Notes: generated by a model not told the origin, from the sequence alone. A stretch of DNA of 64,000 nucleotides from Paguma larvata (GCA_030068075.1 CM057825.1:78011123-78075122); one strand, 5' to 3'; counted from the first letter of the stretch, positions 23,491 through 36,049 are shown. Made by a program: numbers and translations.

Positions 23491-24619
23491 TTGCCAATGC
23501 CATCTTTGAAAATGCCCTTCCTCATCAGGTTGTCAGTTTCAATAGGTAAGGACAACATTTCTGGGGAAGTCCAGCCCCTTTGCCATTTGCATCGCTGCTG
23601 CTTTCCCAGCCAATGGGTGCAGTCTAGTCTATCTGTAAACACTTGGCCAACATCCAATTTGTAGAGAAAGAGCTTCCTAATCGTGATTGTTTGGCTTTAT
23701 ATATTAGTAAAAACTAAAACCAGCGAGTAAAAATAACTAGGTTCTCTTAAAATTAAATTGATTTGAACCTAATACGTTTTACAAAGTCATAAAACCCTGA
23801 GAAAGCCGTTTTCTGCTCTTAAGTAGAATCCTTAAAGTTTTGATTAGTTTCCAACTGAAAGCTGTCAAGTTGAGCAAAAAGCCCGCATTCACAGTTTATG
23901 AGGGATGCCATTTGGTAACCTAAAGGTGGCAGATGTGAAGGCCAACAGCGGAGAATGGTCATGGGGCTGGGGTCCCAGGGCCTCCAGCTGCCTTCCTGAT
24001 GGGCTTTTTGTCAGAGTCTCTCTTCTGAGGAACGTGACTCCATGCAAGTGGCTGTAAGTCTTAGAATAAATATTTCACTAGTCATGATAGTTTTGAAAAC
24101 TTAAAGCTGTGAAGGACACATTGGAATCTCTGTGATTTATGATAAAGCTGAAGGAAACTTGATCATTCCAGTCCTGCCATATGTAGCTGTGTGGAATGTG
24201 CAAATGAATCGAACTAGCAAACCCCACAGATTTTGTTTCTTGATTAAAAAAAAAGTCTTAAGTCAGATCAGCTAACAGGCAATTTGAAACAGGGATTTAG
24301 CAAGGCAGCTGTTTTAAATGAAATTCCTTCCAAATGCTTCTCTCTCCCTTCCCCCATCCATATTTTTCTTGCAAAGACTCAGAGAAGCTTCTCTTCCAAA
24401 TTTTCTTGGTTCTGCATATAAGTGATTAAAAATATAAAAACGTGGAATAGTCCTGTAACTTCACATGTAACTCCTCTATCAGTTTGTCCTTGGAGGATAG
24501 ATCATGTGTCTTGCCCATCCTAGCAGGCCCACCCAATCTTATGCCCTGTACATAGTAATTCTTTGTATGACACATATAAAGCACCTAACATAGAAACATT
24601 AAAGATCAATAAAATGTGT
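23491..24619. other. Unassigned sequence, no gene seen
   Basis: Unique-looking DNA with moderately higher GC around 23930-24010. I see no open frame with a domain and no repeat that I can name. Confidence 0.45.
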
Positions 24620-24631
24620 AAATATGCTTTT

Positions 24632-24831
24632 TTCTTTCTTAGAGAGAGAGAGAGAGCAAGGGCAAGGGGGGAAGGAGGGAGAGGCAGAGGGAGAAGGAAA
24701 GAGAATCCTAAGCAGGCTCCATGCTCAGTGCAGAGTTGGACACAGTGCTTGATCCCACACCCCTGGGATCATGACCTGAGTCTGAATGAAGAGTCTGACA
24801 CCCAAACAACTAAGCCACCCAGGCACCCTGC
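24632..24831 (-). mobile_element. Older-type CAN-SINE
   Basis: GA-rich tract, 'aagcaggctccatgctcagt', 'gcttgatcccacacccctgg', 'gatcatgacctgagtctgaa' and 'aactaagccacccaggcacc'. The 'atcccac..cctgggatcatg' block differs from the 'gtgctgacagc' block of most copies here and is like the form shared widely among carnivores. Target-site duplication aaatatgctttt at 24620-24631 and 24832-24843. Confidence 0.92.
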
Positions 24832-24939
24832 AAATATGCTTTTGGTGTATTATTAAATTTAATTATTCCAAGTATCGAAAGAGAAAGTCAGTGAGGAAAG
24901 TTTTTTTTTTTCTTTTGTAATATGAGCATTAAATGAGTC

Positions 24940-25055
24940 AAAGAAGTGAAAGGACCTGCCAAGGCATATACAATAGGTACATGACTACCCCAGTTAGAGC
25001 CCAGGTCTCCTGACTTGTAGCTCTGTTCTTTTTCTATTATACCACCATGTTGAAA
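24940..25055 (-). mobile_element. MIR SINE fragment
   Basis: 'aaaggacctgccaaggcata', 'agagcccaggtctcctgact' and 'ctgttctttttctattatac' match the MIR complement (cttgcccaaggtcacac / cgaacccaggtctgtctgac / gctctttccactacacc). Confidence 0.7.
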
Positions 25056-26510
25056 TTCCATTATACGTGTTCAATGAATATTCATCTTGTTACTGTCTTT
25101 GCTACTGGAGCTTACAGCTTAATGAATACAGCATTTTTTAAATCTAAAATTTAGATTAACACTCCTGTTCTAGAAAGTAATTCTTTGACTCTTGTCTTTA
25201 GTAACCCATGAACAAATCAGACTGGCCAAAGAGCAAGGAAATGATTCAAGTCGTTTGGATGAAGCCTGGTCCACAATGATAGGTGCTAGGAAAAGGTCAG
25301 ACTCAGTGAGCTGAATTTTCTACTTCCTGTGTCATACATACACTTTCCTTTATCTAAAACTCTTGGGCAAAAATTCTAAATAGTTTAGATTTGGCGGAAA
25401 ATATATATTCTGAACATTATACGTATACAAGCAGTAAGTAGCACCGCCTAACAAATGTATTGATATTTTTGCAGTGAAATGAATACTCTTAGTAGACTAA
25501 AGTCTGTTAATAACCTCGGGTCAGATTTTGCCACTCAGTGAGCTTTAGAGCCAAACTTACAAAAACATGTACAGTTTCCGAGTTTTCGATTTTGGAATTC
25601 TAGATATGAGACTATGGACTTGAATTCCAGTGATAAATCTGGTCATGTAGAAGTAGACTTTATTTAAAAAAAGAGAAGACTTTCTTTGAGTGACAACCAT
25701 TTGGAAAGCAAATGATCAAACAAACAAACACACATCACTCTTTGTCTTGTGCCAACAGAAGAGAAAGCACAAGATTTCTTTTCTAGAAGGAAAAGCACCA
25801 CTCTTCTAAGTCTCTATGCTATGCCATTTCTCCACCAAACCTCTATTAACAAATCTCATATCTTGGGGGGAGAGCATCATATTGAAGCTTTTTAATGCCC
25901 ATTTAAGTGAATTTTGCAAATGATAAATATCTCCAGAAAAATCTACATTTTTTTCTTGCACTTCAACCCAGTGTCTTACTTGACATATCTCAAGAAAATG
26001 AACACAGTCCTCAGCTACGTTTTTCTCCATCTGTGTGCTCAGTAACCAAGGGTCCAAGTAATGACTACTCCTTTCATGGCCCAAAGCTGTCATATTCCCA
26101 GCGTAGAAGAGGATCAATGTAAAATCCCAAATGCTGTATCATACAGCATCCATCAATCCAACCCTGAAGAAGGGAGTGGGGGCGGGATGCTTTCAAATAA
26201 CTACTCTTCGTAAATTCTACCTCTTGAAATCAGAACCCAAATTTCCTCCATGTCATTTTCCAAGTCAAAAGAAAATTATTTTCTTAAATCGCATTTTATT
26301 TTTCTGGAAGCCTCTGCCTTGCTGGTTTCATCTTGTGGGTAAATGAGCTGCAATAGCAACAATTTCTGTCATCATCGTCACTGATCTGGAGTCAGAGTTA
26401 CCAGAGAGCCTCTTGAGAAAATGTGTGATAGAAGGAATCCTGCAAAACATGAGTCCTGCCTGCACTGCTTTAGATCAACCAGAGATCCTAGCAACTGTCT
26501 CTGCATAAAC
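25056..26510. other. Unassigned sequence, no gene seen
   Basis: Unique-looking. The minus-strand frame at 25806-26117 (103 codons) and the plus-strand frame at 25907-26122 overlap each other and have no domain. I do not call either. Confidence 0.4.
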
Positions 26511-26539
26511 TATATATATATATACATATATATATATAT
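26511..26539. repeat. (TA)n microsatellite
   Basis: TA units with a single C interruption (tatacatata). Confidence 0.9.
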
Positions 26540-26741
26540 GAGAATGTCCCCATGAAATGTGCAGCTTCCGGTGAAAGTTGACATTTAAAAAAAAACTGAT
26601 TTATAAAGAATGAGCCCCAAATAGTTGTGAAAAATAAACTGGACTGAGGAATGACATTGATAAGGAGTCAACTGTAGCTAAAGAACAAAAGGGCTACTTA
26701 TGTTTCAAGAAATCTTAGAGCTTAGACTATGAAAGTAAGCA

Positions 26742-26961
26742 GAGGCGCCTGGGTGGCTCAGTCGGTTAAGCCTGTGACTTTGGCTCAGGTCATGCATGAT
26801 CTCACAGTTTGTGAGTTCGGGCTCCACATCGGGCTCTGTGCTGACAGTGTGGAGCCTGGAGCCTGCTTCCAGTTCTGTGTCCCCCTCTCTCTCTGCCGCC
26901 CACCCCCCGCTCCCTCTCTCTCTCTCTCTCAAAAATAAGTAAAATTAAAAAAAAAGAGAGA
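26742..26961 (+). mobile_element. CAN-SINE, well-preserved head
   Basis: 'gaggcgcctgggtggctcag', 'tcggttaagcctgtgacttt', 'atcgggctctgtgctgacag', CT-rich tract and 'aaaaataagtaaaattaaaa'. A 4-bp insertion makes 'gtcatgcatgatctc'. Flanks gaaagtaagcaga (26731) and gaaagttagcaaa (26962) form a diverged target-site duplication. Confidence 0.95.
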
Positions 26962-27149
26962 GAAAGTTAGCAAAATGAGATTGGGTCATGTGGGAAGGGA
27001 AGAAGGAAACTACAAGATATCTTTTGCATCCTTAGTTTGAGCCAGGCACTGAACAGGTGAGTGTGTGTGTTCCAATTTTATCATTCCAATAATCCTATGG
27101 AAATAGCCCCCTAGCTCACCCTCTTCCTTACTTCTCTGTACCTAGCAGC

Positions 27150-27720
27150 TCTTATGATAGGTTTATAAATGGAAACATAATTCCTCGCCTACTTGAAACT
27201 CTTCAATGGCTTCCCATTTCACTTTGGAATCCACAACATTTTCGACATGCCCACAAGGCTGTGTATGAACCGGCCTGGGTCTGCCTCTACAGCCTCATCA
27301 GGTGCCACCCACTCCCCTGCTCCCCGTGCTCTCAACATATTGGCCTTCTTCCAGTTCCTTGAGCATGCCATTTTCTTTCTTGCCTCCAAGCCTTTGTACA
27401 CTCTATCTAAAATGTTCTTATTCCAACTTGCTGGCTGATTTCAATGTAGATGTCAAATCTTTCAAGAAATCTCCCCTGGTTGCAGAACTTGATTTCTCGT
27501 ACTTTCTTGTAAAACCTGTACTTTTCTTTGACATAATCCCTTGCTATTTTTAATTATATAGTTATCGATGTGATTGTGAATTCATACTTTCCCCACAAGT
27601 TTCTAAGCTCATTTACACATAGAATTGTGTCTGCTTGTTCCTTTCTCAATTCCCAGTGCCTAGAAAAGCTCCTGCAACACAGACGCCATTCAATAAATAC
27701 TTAAATAACAGAGACAGATG
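27150..27720 (+). mobile_element. L2 (LINE-2) 3' end
   Basis: Ordered landmarks: 'ttgaaactcttcaatggctt', 'cccatttcactttggaatcc', 'ccgtgctctcaacatattgg', 'ccaagcctttgtacactcta', 'ttcaagaaatctcccctggt', 'cccagtgcctagaaaagctc' and 'cattcaataaatacttaaat'. These follow the L2 3' consensus through its terminal 'caataaat'. It is old and carries no ORF, despite short open frames at 27193-27553. Confidence 0.85.
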
Positions 27721-29285
27721 CCACTTTTATCATAAGTATCTTCTCTCATTGACGATTTGCTTTCTTGTCAAGTGAGTCACTTGCCCTGTGCTACCCCTGA
27801 CCAGTTTCTCTCAGATGTTAAATATGAGAAACTCATTAACATCATTAAACTCACTAAATAATGTCACACATATGACCTGCAAGCACAGGTAACTTGGGTA
27901 AAGAGCGAGGGCACCCAGTTCTCTCCCAGGCTGTCTCCCAAGTGAGGTCAGAGGCTTTTCACAGGTCAGTTTATTTCAGTGTTTATTACACTTATTTGTA
28001 AAATGTGATAATGTCTCTTCCACCTCTTCGTAAAATCATATCAGAAGTAAGGTGAGGAAGATGAGGTTTATGGGACATGCTATATAATTTAATTATGTGG
28101 TAAATTTCTTGTTTAATTAAAGTCATGTTCCCATACATACTTCTAATCTAAATCAAGCTACATTGATAGGAAAAAGATCTAGTTTTCCAAGTACAACTTC
28201 AAGATGATAAGAGAACTATAAAAAATAAGCAACAGAAATTCTTGGAACTGTATCTTAGCTTTCTAGAACACAAATGACAATATTGATCTGAATCTGAAAT
28301 CTCCTAAGTCTGAAAAGCTGAAGTTCTTATCATAAGAGGGAATAGTTACACCTGCAGAACTATGTAGGAGAAATAGTCTGTACCAAATAAATTATCATAT
28401 GCTTTGTCAAATAACCACTTAGAACAAGACACTTCTGACAAAAGGCAGATTTAGGCACTGAAAAATAATGCTGGGTAGTTAATTTGTAAGCAGGTTTGAT
28501 GCCCTTCCAGATTCAACAAAATCCTAGACTACAATAAAGGTATCCTTCGTTTTAAGGGGATAGGAAGGAAGGAGATGGAAACAATTATTAATTCTTTGCC
28601 CTTTAAAGATGTGATGTATTTATCTTGGAGTCAGGGGAAGGTTGGGATGCAGATCATTTCTGATTAGATATTTTTCTTCACTGCCTACTCTGTCATGGTT
28701 TAGTGCTAATTTGTGTGTGCGTGGAGGGAAACAGAGAGAGACAGAGAGAGACAGAGAATGTTTTAAGAGGAGTGGTCTGATACTTCAAACAAATAATACT
28801 GTAGCCGACAACAGCTGTTCGTGATTTCTTTTAATATTCCATGACAAAAATATTGAGTGTACAGTAATGCCAACAGCCAAACAATGAAACGAAAGCAGGC
28901 AGAAGCAATCATTTGTTGTAACTCCTTCCATTTCATCTAAATACACTGAGTGTGTTGAGACGTTGGAATAACTGTTACTGTTTATGAGAGCATCTGCACA
29001 GTTGTGGCACTGATGTTGTGTGTGTGTGTGTGTTTTAAATCCACTTCGGGGGCTGAAGAATGGAAAATCAATATAGCTACTTTTGTTCTATACCTAAAAG
29101 ATCTTTCTGCCTAGCTAATTTGTCCTTATTTCTTTCTCTTTCGTGTAACCTTTTGATTCTTTTATGATTTAACTCAGCCAGCCCTTGGGGAACCACTTCA
29201 GATGAAGAGTGTGAAGATGAGTTAAAAGATACATTATCTTAATAGCTGATACCAGAAGTCTTCTTAGATTAGAAGCTCTTTGGTC
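27721..29285. other. Unassigned sequence, no gene seen
   Basis: Unique-looking DNA. It includes a small (AGAGAC)n patch near 28734-28757 and a short GT run near 29018-29032. No credible exon. Confidence 0.45.
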
Positions 29286-29420
29286 AGGAAAAAGTCGCAT
29301 CGTCCCACCTTGTCCACTATGCTATTGACATACTGGCTTTCCTCCAGTTCCTTGGATAGGCCACTTTCTTTCCTGCTTCAGGGCCTTGGCAAGTGCTGTC
29401 TCTTCCAGCTAGAAGGTGAG
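29286..29420 (+). mobile_element. L2 3'-end fragment
   Basis: 'ttgacatactggctttcctc', 'cagttccttggataggccac', 'cttcagggccttggcaagtg' and 'ctgtctcttccagctagaa' parallel the L2 stretch at 27.34-27.43 kb ('ccagttccttgagcatgcca', 'cctccaagcctttgtacact'). Confidence 0.65.
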
Positions 29421-29518
29421 ACGGTGAGAGCAATAGATGGCACAGGAGAGGGAATGGAAGAGATGGATAGAGTACATTAAAGATGAATTGAGACTTCTGC
29501 ACTTAAGTTTCATACCTT

Positions 29519-29975
29519 GTGTTCTATGTGTATGAATTTTCTGGGGCTGCTGTAACAAATTGCCACAAACGTGGAGGCTTAAAACAGTATACATTTTACT
29601 CTGTCACAGTTCTGGAGGCCCGAGGTCTGAACTCGTGGTGCCAGAAGGGCGGTGCTCCCTCTGAAGGCTCCAGGAGAAGACCTGCGCTTTGCCTCTGGCA
29701 GCTTCTGTTTGTTCAAGTCATTTCGGGGTTTGTGGTCACATCCCTACCATATGTGCTTCGGTGGGCACATTCCTCCTCTGCTCTGTCTCTCCCTCTTCTG
29801 TCCCTCCTTCCTAAGCACCCTCGTCACTGGATTTAGAGCCTGAATAGTCCAGGGTAATCTCCTCTCTCAGTCTTTAACTCAATCATATCTGCAAAGCCCC
29901 TTGGTCCAAATAAGGTCACTTTTATAAATTCTGGAACTTGAAAACTTTGGATAGTTCTTATTCCATCAACGTCTT
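29519..29975 (-). mobile_element. MaLR-type solo LTR (MLT1-like)
   Basis: Complement of a MaLR LTR: 'ctggggctgctgtaacaaat', 'ggcttaaaacagtatacatt', 'cacagttctggaggcccgag', 'ctccctctgaaggctccagg', 'atatctgcaaagccccttgg' and 'tccaaataaggtcactttta'. No internal retroviral sequence adjoins it, so it is a solo LTR. The far end is eroded. Confidence 0.75.
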
Positions 29976-30049
29976 CAAACTGACTCGCAAACTGCGTAAG
30001 TCGTGTCTAAGGTTTCTTTTAATAAACTCTTTGGTTATTCCTACAATGT

Positions 30050-31400
30050 AATTTTTATTCATGTATTTTTACATTCTTCATTTTTTATAATTAAGTTAGC
30101 TAATGTATTGACATTTTCAAACTATTGTAAGAAACAACTCACGAATTTGGTTGCTTTATAATTATTATTATTATTAATATAAATGCCTTTGTCTTACTTT
30201 TATATTGGCTGTATGCTCTATTCTGTACTTTTTACCCCTGTAACTTATTTATTTTATACCGGAAGTTGGTACCTCTTAATCCCCTTCACGTTGGTCTTTC
30301 CTTTGCATTTGTCTTATTATTTCTGCTTTTATGTGGTTTGTTTAGGGTTTTTTTCCAGCTTTATTATTTGGATATTTAATTTATGTGTTCTTTCTTGCTG
30401 AGGGACCTAAGATTTCATTGCCAGATGATTTCTTTCATTTTAACCAAATTCATAGTTGTAATTTGCACTCAAATATTTCTTCCAAGAGTTTTTTTAAGAA
30501 GCGATCTCTAATTTAGAAATCCTATTTTTGTTTGTTTCCCAATTTGTACATAATTTAAGTACTATTACATAGTTATCAGAGGATATTACTTCTGTTATTA
30601 TTTACTTTTATGAATTTATCCAGCTTTGTGGCCAAATTTTGTGACCATTCCAGGAGCATCTGAAAATTATGTTCTGTGTTCAGAGTTGAAAATTAGGTAG
30701 AGTTATCTTTTTAATTATGTTATTTAGGTCTCTTATATCCTTATTGTTTTTAGACTTGATCAAGCATAGAATGATAGTAAATCAGATTCTGTTTCTCCTA
30801 AAGTGATTCTTCTTATCTTTATTTGCAATTCCTATACAATTTGCTTTGTAATTAATACTGCTAGGTTATTGGGTATATGGTTATTTATAACTGCTAAATT
30901 TAATTTTTAATTTAAGTGGCCTATAATTCTATCATTTAATGCATTTCCTCTCAATTCTTTCTAATACGAAGGTTGTGACCCCTGCTTTTCTATTTGTTTG
31001 CATTTTCCTCATGTGCATGTTCCCATATCTTAATTGTCAACCTTCCTGAATCATTTGAAGTATCTGTTATATAAAGCATATAATTGAGGTTAGCTTTGTA
31101 ATTCTAATAAAAGTCTTTTTATCTTTTAATAGGCAAACCTATCCATTAATAAATTTATTAATATGAAAGTAATGTTTGATCTTAGGTATGTGTAGTATTT
31201 TATGTCATCATCTCTGTTTCCTTTCATACTTTCTATGGTTTTCTTTGAGATCTGTATTTCCCTTGCTGTGTGCGTAGCTTTATTCTTGACATTTGAAAGG
31301 TTTTCATGTTCGTTCTGTATGATTTCTATTATATAGCTTTATACAATGTCCTTAATCCTCCGTTCCTTTTGAAAGTCTCTCTTAATTCCCTCCTATGAGC
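30050..31400 (-). mobile_element. Degenerate ancient L1 fragment
   Basis: AT-rich. Diverged landmarks of an old L1 complement appear in order: 'ttgtggccaaattttgtgac' near 30628, 'aggtctcttatatccttatt' near 30726, 'ctatttgtttgcattttcct' near 30990 and 'aacctatccattaataaatt' near 31137. No frame is preserved. Boundaries are approximate. Confidence 0.4.
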
Positions 31401-32224
31401 AGTGACAGAATAGGTATTGTTCTGTTGACTATCCCCTTTGCTTGGCACCATCCGATGCATGATCACTTGTCTTTAAGTATGCTCCATTCTCTGCTACTTA
31501 CCTCAGACTTAAATAAACTTGCACATACACTCTTCATGGATCAAGTGTTGCTCCTGGGAGCTTTCCCACCCCTGGCTCCTTTTTAGGTTGAGCAAGCTTC
31601 CTTGACTTTGACGGAAGCCCTGAGGCAAAAAAGCAAAGAGCATGCACTGAGCTGCCCACACAACTGTACTGGAGTCAGAGGTGGGTCCAGGGATATGACT
31701 TAAGCCCCAAAAGCACCTGCGACAGCGTCTCCGGAAGGGTGGGTGTTAACTCACACAGCATCAGTTGGGCATTGATATTATGCTTGAGCCTCTATGACAC
31801 CAGTAAGTGTGGGAAAGGCTGGAAAAGGCTGAGAGGTTCACACTGTCTATCTTTCGGGCTGGGCTTATCTTTCCTTTTGTGTTCTGAGCTACAGCCACTG
31901 TTGTTGCTATTCTTGTTCCCATGAGAACAAACACAGCCCTGAGACTTGTAATGGAGCCTGCTAGTGCCTGATGAGCAGCCTGACTTTGGAGACAGACACT
32001 AAAACTAAATCCAATCTAAGAAACACAGGTCAAAAAATACTGTATTTGTGATCGTCAAAGTATTATGAATTATGGCCTCATAAATCAGACTTTAAAAAAA
32101 GTTATTAAAAAGTGGCTTTCTGTACCTTTTTCTAGCCTAAAACACGATGAAACAGATCAAGTTTGTAGATTGCTTAGATATATCTGTTTTTTTCATTTGC
32201 AGTTATTAAACTCATAAGCCCTTA
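31401..32224. other. Unassigned sequence, no gene seen
   Basis: Unique-looking DNA with short domainless frames at 31395-31586 and 31739-31924. Confidence 0.45.
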
Positions 32225-32440
32225 GGCATTACATCCTGGATTCAAATCCTGCCTTTACCACACACTGACCATGTGACTTTCGGCAAACTACTGAAACTTT
32301 CTGTGACTCAGTTTCTTGCTCTGTTAAATGGAGGTAATAATAGTACCTTCTTCAAAGGGTTGACAAGTAGATTAAATAAAATGACATATGTAAAGTGTTT
32401 TTAGAACAATGTCTGGTCTATAGTATACCCTGTTACAAGG
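32225..32440 (+). mobile_element. MIR SINE, long copy
   Basis: 'ggattcaaatcctgcctttac', 'gactttcggcaaactactga', 'ctgtgactcagtttcttgct', 'aatggaggtaataatagtac' and 'tagattaaataaaatgacat' follow the MIR consensus over nearly its full length. Confidence 0.85.
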
Positions 32441-32758
32441 GCTGTCTCTCCTTTTTATTATTATTGCTTTTATACCCACACGACTGATAATGCCTTTTTA
32501 TGTGTGTCTGCTATGATTTTCTAAAACTTTCCCTGCTTGCCATTACTTGTACAGTGCCTATCTAACCTACTAAAATGTACACTCCATGAGAACAAGGACA
32601 CTGTTTATCAAACCAGCACCTTACCCAGCTTCTAGTAAATGGGGTGGAGCACAGTATGGCTCAATACTTTTTTGCATGAATGGATGAATGAATTAAATCA
32701 TCATCAGTACTGCTCATTGAGGTCCCTTTATGTGTCACATAAGTAAATCACCTATTTT

Positions 32759-32951
32759 TTTTAACCTGTATTTATTTTTCAGAGACAGAACATGTGTGGG
32801 GGAGGGGCACAAAGAGGGAGACAGAATCTGAAGCAGGTTTCAGGCTCCAAACTGTCAGCACAGAGCCTGATGGGGGCTCTAACCCACGAATGGTGAGATC
32901 ATGACCTGAGCTGAAGCCTATATTAACTGACTGAACCTCCCAGGCGCCCCT
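32759..32951 (-). mobile_element. CAN-SINE, diverged
   Basis: 'tttatttttcagagacagaa', 'gaagcaggtttcaggctcca', 'ctgtcagcacagagcctgat', 'gagatcatgacctgagctga' and 'cctcccaggcgcccc'. The target-site duplication taaatcacctatttt (32744-32758) returns as taaatcacatatttt from 32955. Confidence 0.92.
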
Positions 32952-33644
32952 AGTTAAATCACATATTTTGAGCTCATTCGCTCATTGCAGAGAAGAACTA
33001 ATTTATGCTATGAGGTTTCATATTTTTTAAAACTGTACTTATATTTAACCTTCAGTGGAGAGATATGCATCAGACTGATAGATCAATCCAACTCATAACT
33101 CTTTTCTTCCCTGACCACCAAGCATGCATCAACTTAGATTATCCAGACACCCCATATTTTTCCTCATTGAATTATCCTGACTGCATGACCACTCAGGCAA
33201 AATGTTAAAAAGATTCTCAGTTCTTCCCACAACCCCATTCTGTTCCTATTCTCCTGGAAAATATTCACCAATAGCTTTGCTGCTTATAGGGATACATAGA
33301 TGGATTGATTTCAGATTTCTCTGATATGAATCATTACTTAATTGGGGTATCTCCCATTCTTTTTTTTTTAATTTTTGCCCCAAAAATCAGAATTGAAAAA
33401 CTTCAAACTGGTTACAGAGATGTTGATTCAAACAGTTTTGACTTCCAGGGAATTGAAGTGATTTAACGGTGTAAGTACTGTGACGAGACAGCTTTGGATG
33501 AGACGGAACTGTCCTTTTCCAGGGGCTTGGGATCTATTCCAAGTACACTGAGATGCTGCATTCAACAGGTAGATTAAAGATAATAATCATGGGCTGGGTG
33601 TGCCCAACAGCAAACTGTGAAGAGGGGCAAGAAGTGGAAGGACG

Positions 33645-33790
33645 CTACCATTGATCAAACCCGTTATGCCAGGTGCATCATCTCATTTAACACAACTATC
33701 CTCTGAATCCTATAATTATACCTCCTCCCATGGAAGGAAACAGATTCAGAGAGTTGAAGCGACTTGTTCAGGGTCTACATGGAAAGGAAC
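33645..33790 (-). mobile_element. MIR SINE fragment
   Basis: 'ccaggtgcatcatctcattt', 'aacacaactatcctctgaat' and 'cagattcagagagttgaagc' match the MIR complement (ttatctcatttaatcctcac / cagagaggttaagtaacttg). Confidence 0.65.
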
Positions 33791-34279
33791 AGCTGTTCTT
33801 TGGTCATCGCTGACTGCTGGCAAGTATCATTGGCTCATCCCAAGTCTCGGTGGCATAGTGTTGGCTCTACTCCTTACTCTTCCCCTCAATGTGTAGTAAT
33901 GCATACCACAGGGAGTGCTTCCTTTGTTGTGTCCACTTCACCTGCAACTCTTCCCACCTGCCCATCCCCAGACATTGTTCTCTTTGTCAAACAGACCTGT
34001 TTCCATGAAGCTTCTACAACTTTGTCCTACTCTGGGGCCTACTCATGTGCAAAATAATTAATGGCTTCTTTTGGTATTTGCATGTTATCGAGTGTATAGA
34101 CTCCAGTATATGAGAGCTATCCTTTCTTAGCTTGGTCATTTTCTTCCCAAGTTCTTCTCCAAAACTCTGTTTTTACTTTTCAGTCTCTCTTGCTGACTCA
34201 TACCCCAAATATAAGTCTTTATCCAGCCTTATCCTCCTTTATGAACTACACAATGTTTTTTTAACCAAGCTTATGCTTT
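33791..34279. other. Unassigned sequence, no gene seen
   Basis: Pyrimidine-leaning DNA that may be an eroded upstream part of the L2-like stretch that follows. I could not confirm it. Confidence 0.35.
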
Positions 34280-35210
34280 TATGGTTTTCACTACCTTTTC
34301 TATGCAGATGAATCGTGTCTCTATTTCTGACCTCTCAGTTGAGCTCAAGACTTGCATTTCCCGTACCCAGCTGGACATCCAATAATTGCCTGCTTAGGTT
34401 TGGACATGTTGATTTTGAGAAGCTGGCCTCATACCCATTTGAAGACTTCAAACTCATCTCTTTATTAGTTAGTTCATCTTTAAGTAGATGTCAAGCTCAT
34501 AACTCAAAATCAACACAAAGACCTGTCTGGTCTTTCTTTCGTAGCTTGATGAATATTATCACTCAGCCACTAAGATGTAAATCCTCACCATTATCTTTTT
34601 CTTTCCCTAAGCAACCACATCTAATAGGTGACCAAATTTTGTGCATTCTATTCAACCACATTCACTCCTTTCTACCTTCTAATGAGTCTTCAACCCTTCA
34701 CATCTTTCTGCAGGTTCATTAGCACCGATGCCATAGTTATTTTTCTAAATCACAGATCTGATCTGTTTTTCCTTTACCCAAAAGCCTCTAGTATTACTCT
34801 ATTGCCTGTAGAATAATAATACAAGTCCTGGCTAAGTTTTTTAGGCCCCATCTTAGGCCCCCGAGGTAAGCATTTAGAGAATCAGCTCAGTCTTCCTTTT
34901 TAACCAGTCCTAATCACAATGGACTGCAGTGCAGCCATGCCAGATTAACTCAGAAGCCCTGGAGCCCCCACCTTTTCTCAGCCTTTATTCCTTGCCCATG
35001 GTGTACTGCTCTGCTCATGATGCCCTTCCTTCCTTGCCCATCACAGTGAGCCCAAATCCACCATGCCCCAATCCTTTCCTGGTCACAGTTAGTTGCTCCC
35101 TTATTTATTTTCCCATTACATTTGGTCGAAATTATATAAAAGTCTGTCTTTCTAGAATCTTTCAGACTTTTAGAGCAAAGAAACCTTTTCATAATCATTT
35201 CTACAATCAT
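34280..35210 (+). mobile_element. L2-like ancient LINE stretch
   Basis: Pyrimidine-rich plus strand. 'ttctaaatcacagatctgat' (34744) and 'attgcctgtagaataataat' (34800) parallel old LINE landmarks 'ctaaaacacagatctgatca / attgcctacaggataaagtc', and the later C-rich part is also L2-like. It is diverged and has no reading frame. The 135-codon frame at 34315-34722 lies inside it and is not called. Confidence 0.5.
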
Positions 35211-35542
35211 GTTACCTAGAGTATTTCTTTAAAAATATCAAATTAATATCCAAATCTCTTATATCTTGGACTAGAAATTTATCACCAAAGTTTCTATATT
35301 TAAAGAACTCATATCAAATCATATTGTCACTGACATCTTTACTTTGGGACTATAAATTGTTAACACCATTTTAAAGGTAGGAGAATAGGGATACAAAGGA
35401 AATATTTGATGAATATCAACTAATAAAATTGTGAAAGATTTTGGAGTCAAGTTCAGTATTCCTCATTGTTAGTGCTATTTTTGAGACCTGGGATATCTAA
35501 CACAGAAACCACTAGCCAAATGTAACTCTTTAAATTTAATAT

Positions 35543-36043
35543 ATGCAATGGAATATTATGCAGCTATAAGAATGTATTAGATTTCGTCATTTGTGACAAC
35601 GTGGATGCACCTAGAGGGTACTGTGCTAAGTGAAATAAGCCAGACTGAAAAATAAGACAGTACCGTATGATTTAACTCATATGTGGAATCCAAAAAAAAA
35701 CAAAAACAAAAACAAAACAAGTGAATAAATAAATAAATAAAAAGCAGAATCAGACCTATAACTACAGAGAACAAACTGATGGTTGCCAGAAGGGAGAGGG
35801 TGGGGTGAGGTGTTGGGCAAAATGAATGAAAGGGAGTGAGAGGTACAGGCTCCCAGTTGTGGAATGAATACAAGGCACATCACAGGGAATATAGTCAATG
35901 ATATTGTAATAGCAATGTATGGTGACAGATGGTAGCTCCATTTATGAGCATAGTGTAACATGTAGACAACCTGAATCACTATGTTGTACACCTGAAACTA
36001 ACACATTGTGCATCAACTATACTCAAATAAAAAAAAATTTAAA
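35543..36043 (+). mobile_element. 5'-truncated L1 3' end, plus strand
   Basis: 'atgcaatggaatattatgca' (ORF2 tail AMEYYA), 'aagtgaaataagccagactg', 'actcatatgtggaatccaaa' and 'gaacaaactgatggttgcca' are followed by the 3' UTR landmarks 'agtcaatgatattgtaatag', 'actatgttgtacacctgaaa' and 'catcaactatactcaaataa', then the A-tail. ORF2 remnants contain stops, so this copy is older than the one at 15.8 kb. Confidence 0.9.
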
Positions 36044-36049
36044 GAACAA

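Noticed and set aside
25806..26117. 103-codon minus-strand frame as an exon
   Set aside because: Overlapped by an equal-quality frame on the other strand, with no domain; conservation would be needed to revive it.
26742..26815. tRNA gene in SINE heads
   Set aside because: The tRNA-like part belongs to the CAN-SINE. It is followed by the CT-rich body and A-rich tail, and has diverged from a functional tRNA.
27030..27110. MIR fragment ('gccaggcactgaacaggtga')
   Set aside because: Too short and interrupted by a GT run to separate from chance similarity.
28709..28760. GA-rich stretch as another SINE
   Set aside because: No tRNA-like head or A-tail follows; only short AGAGAC repeats.
34315..34722. 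135-codon plus-strand frame as a gene
   Set aside because: It lies in an L2-like pyrimidine-rich stretch and has no recognisable domain.
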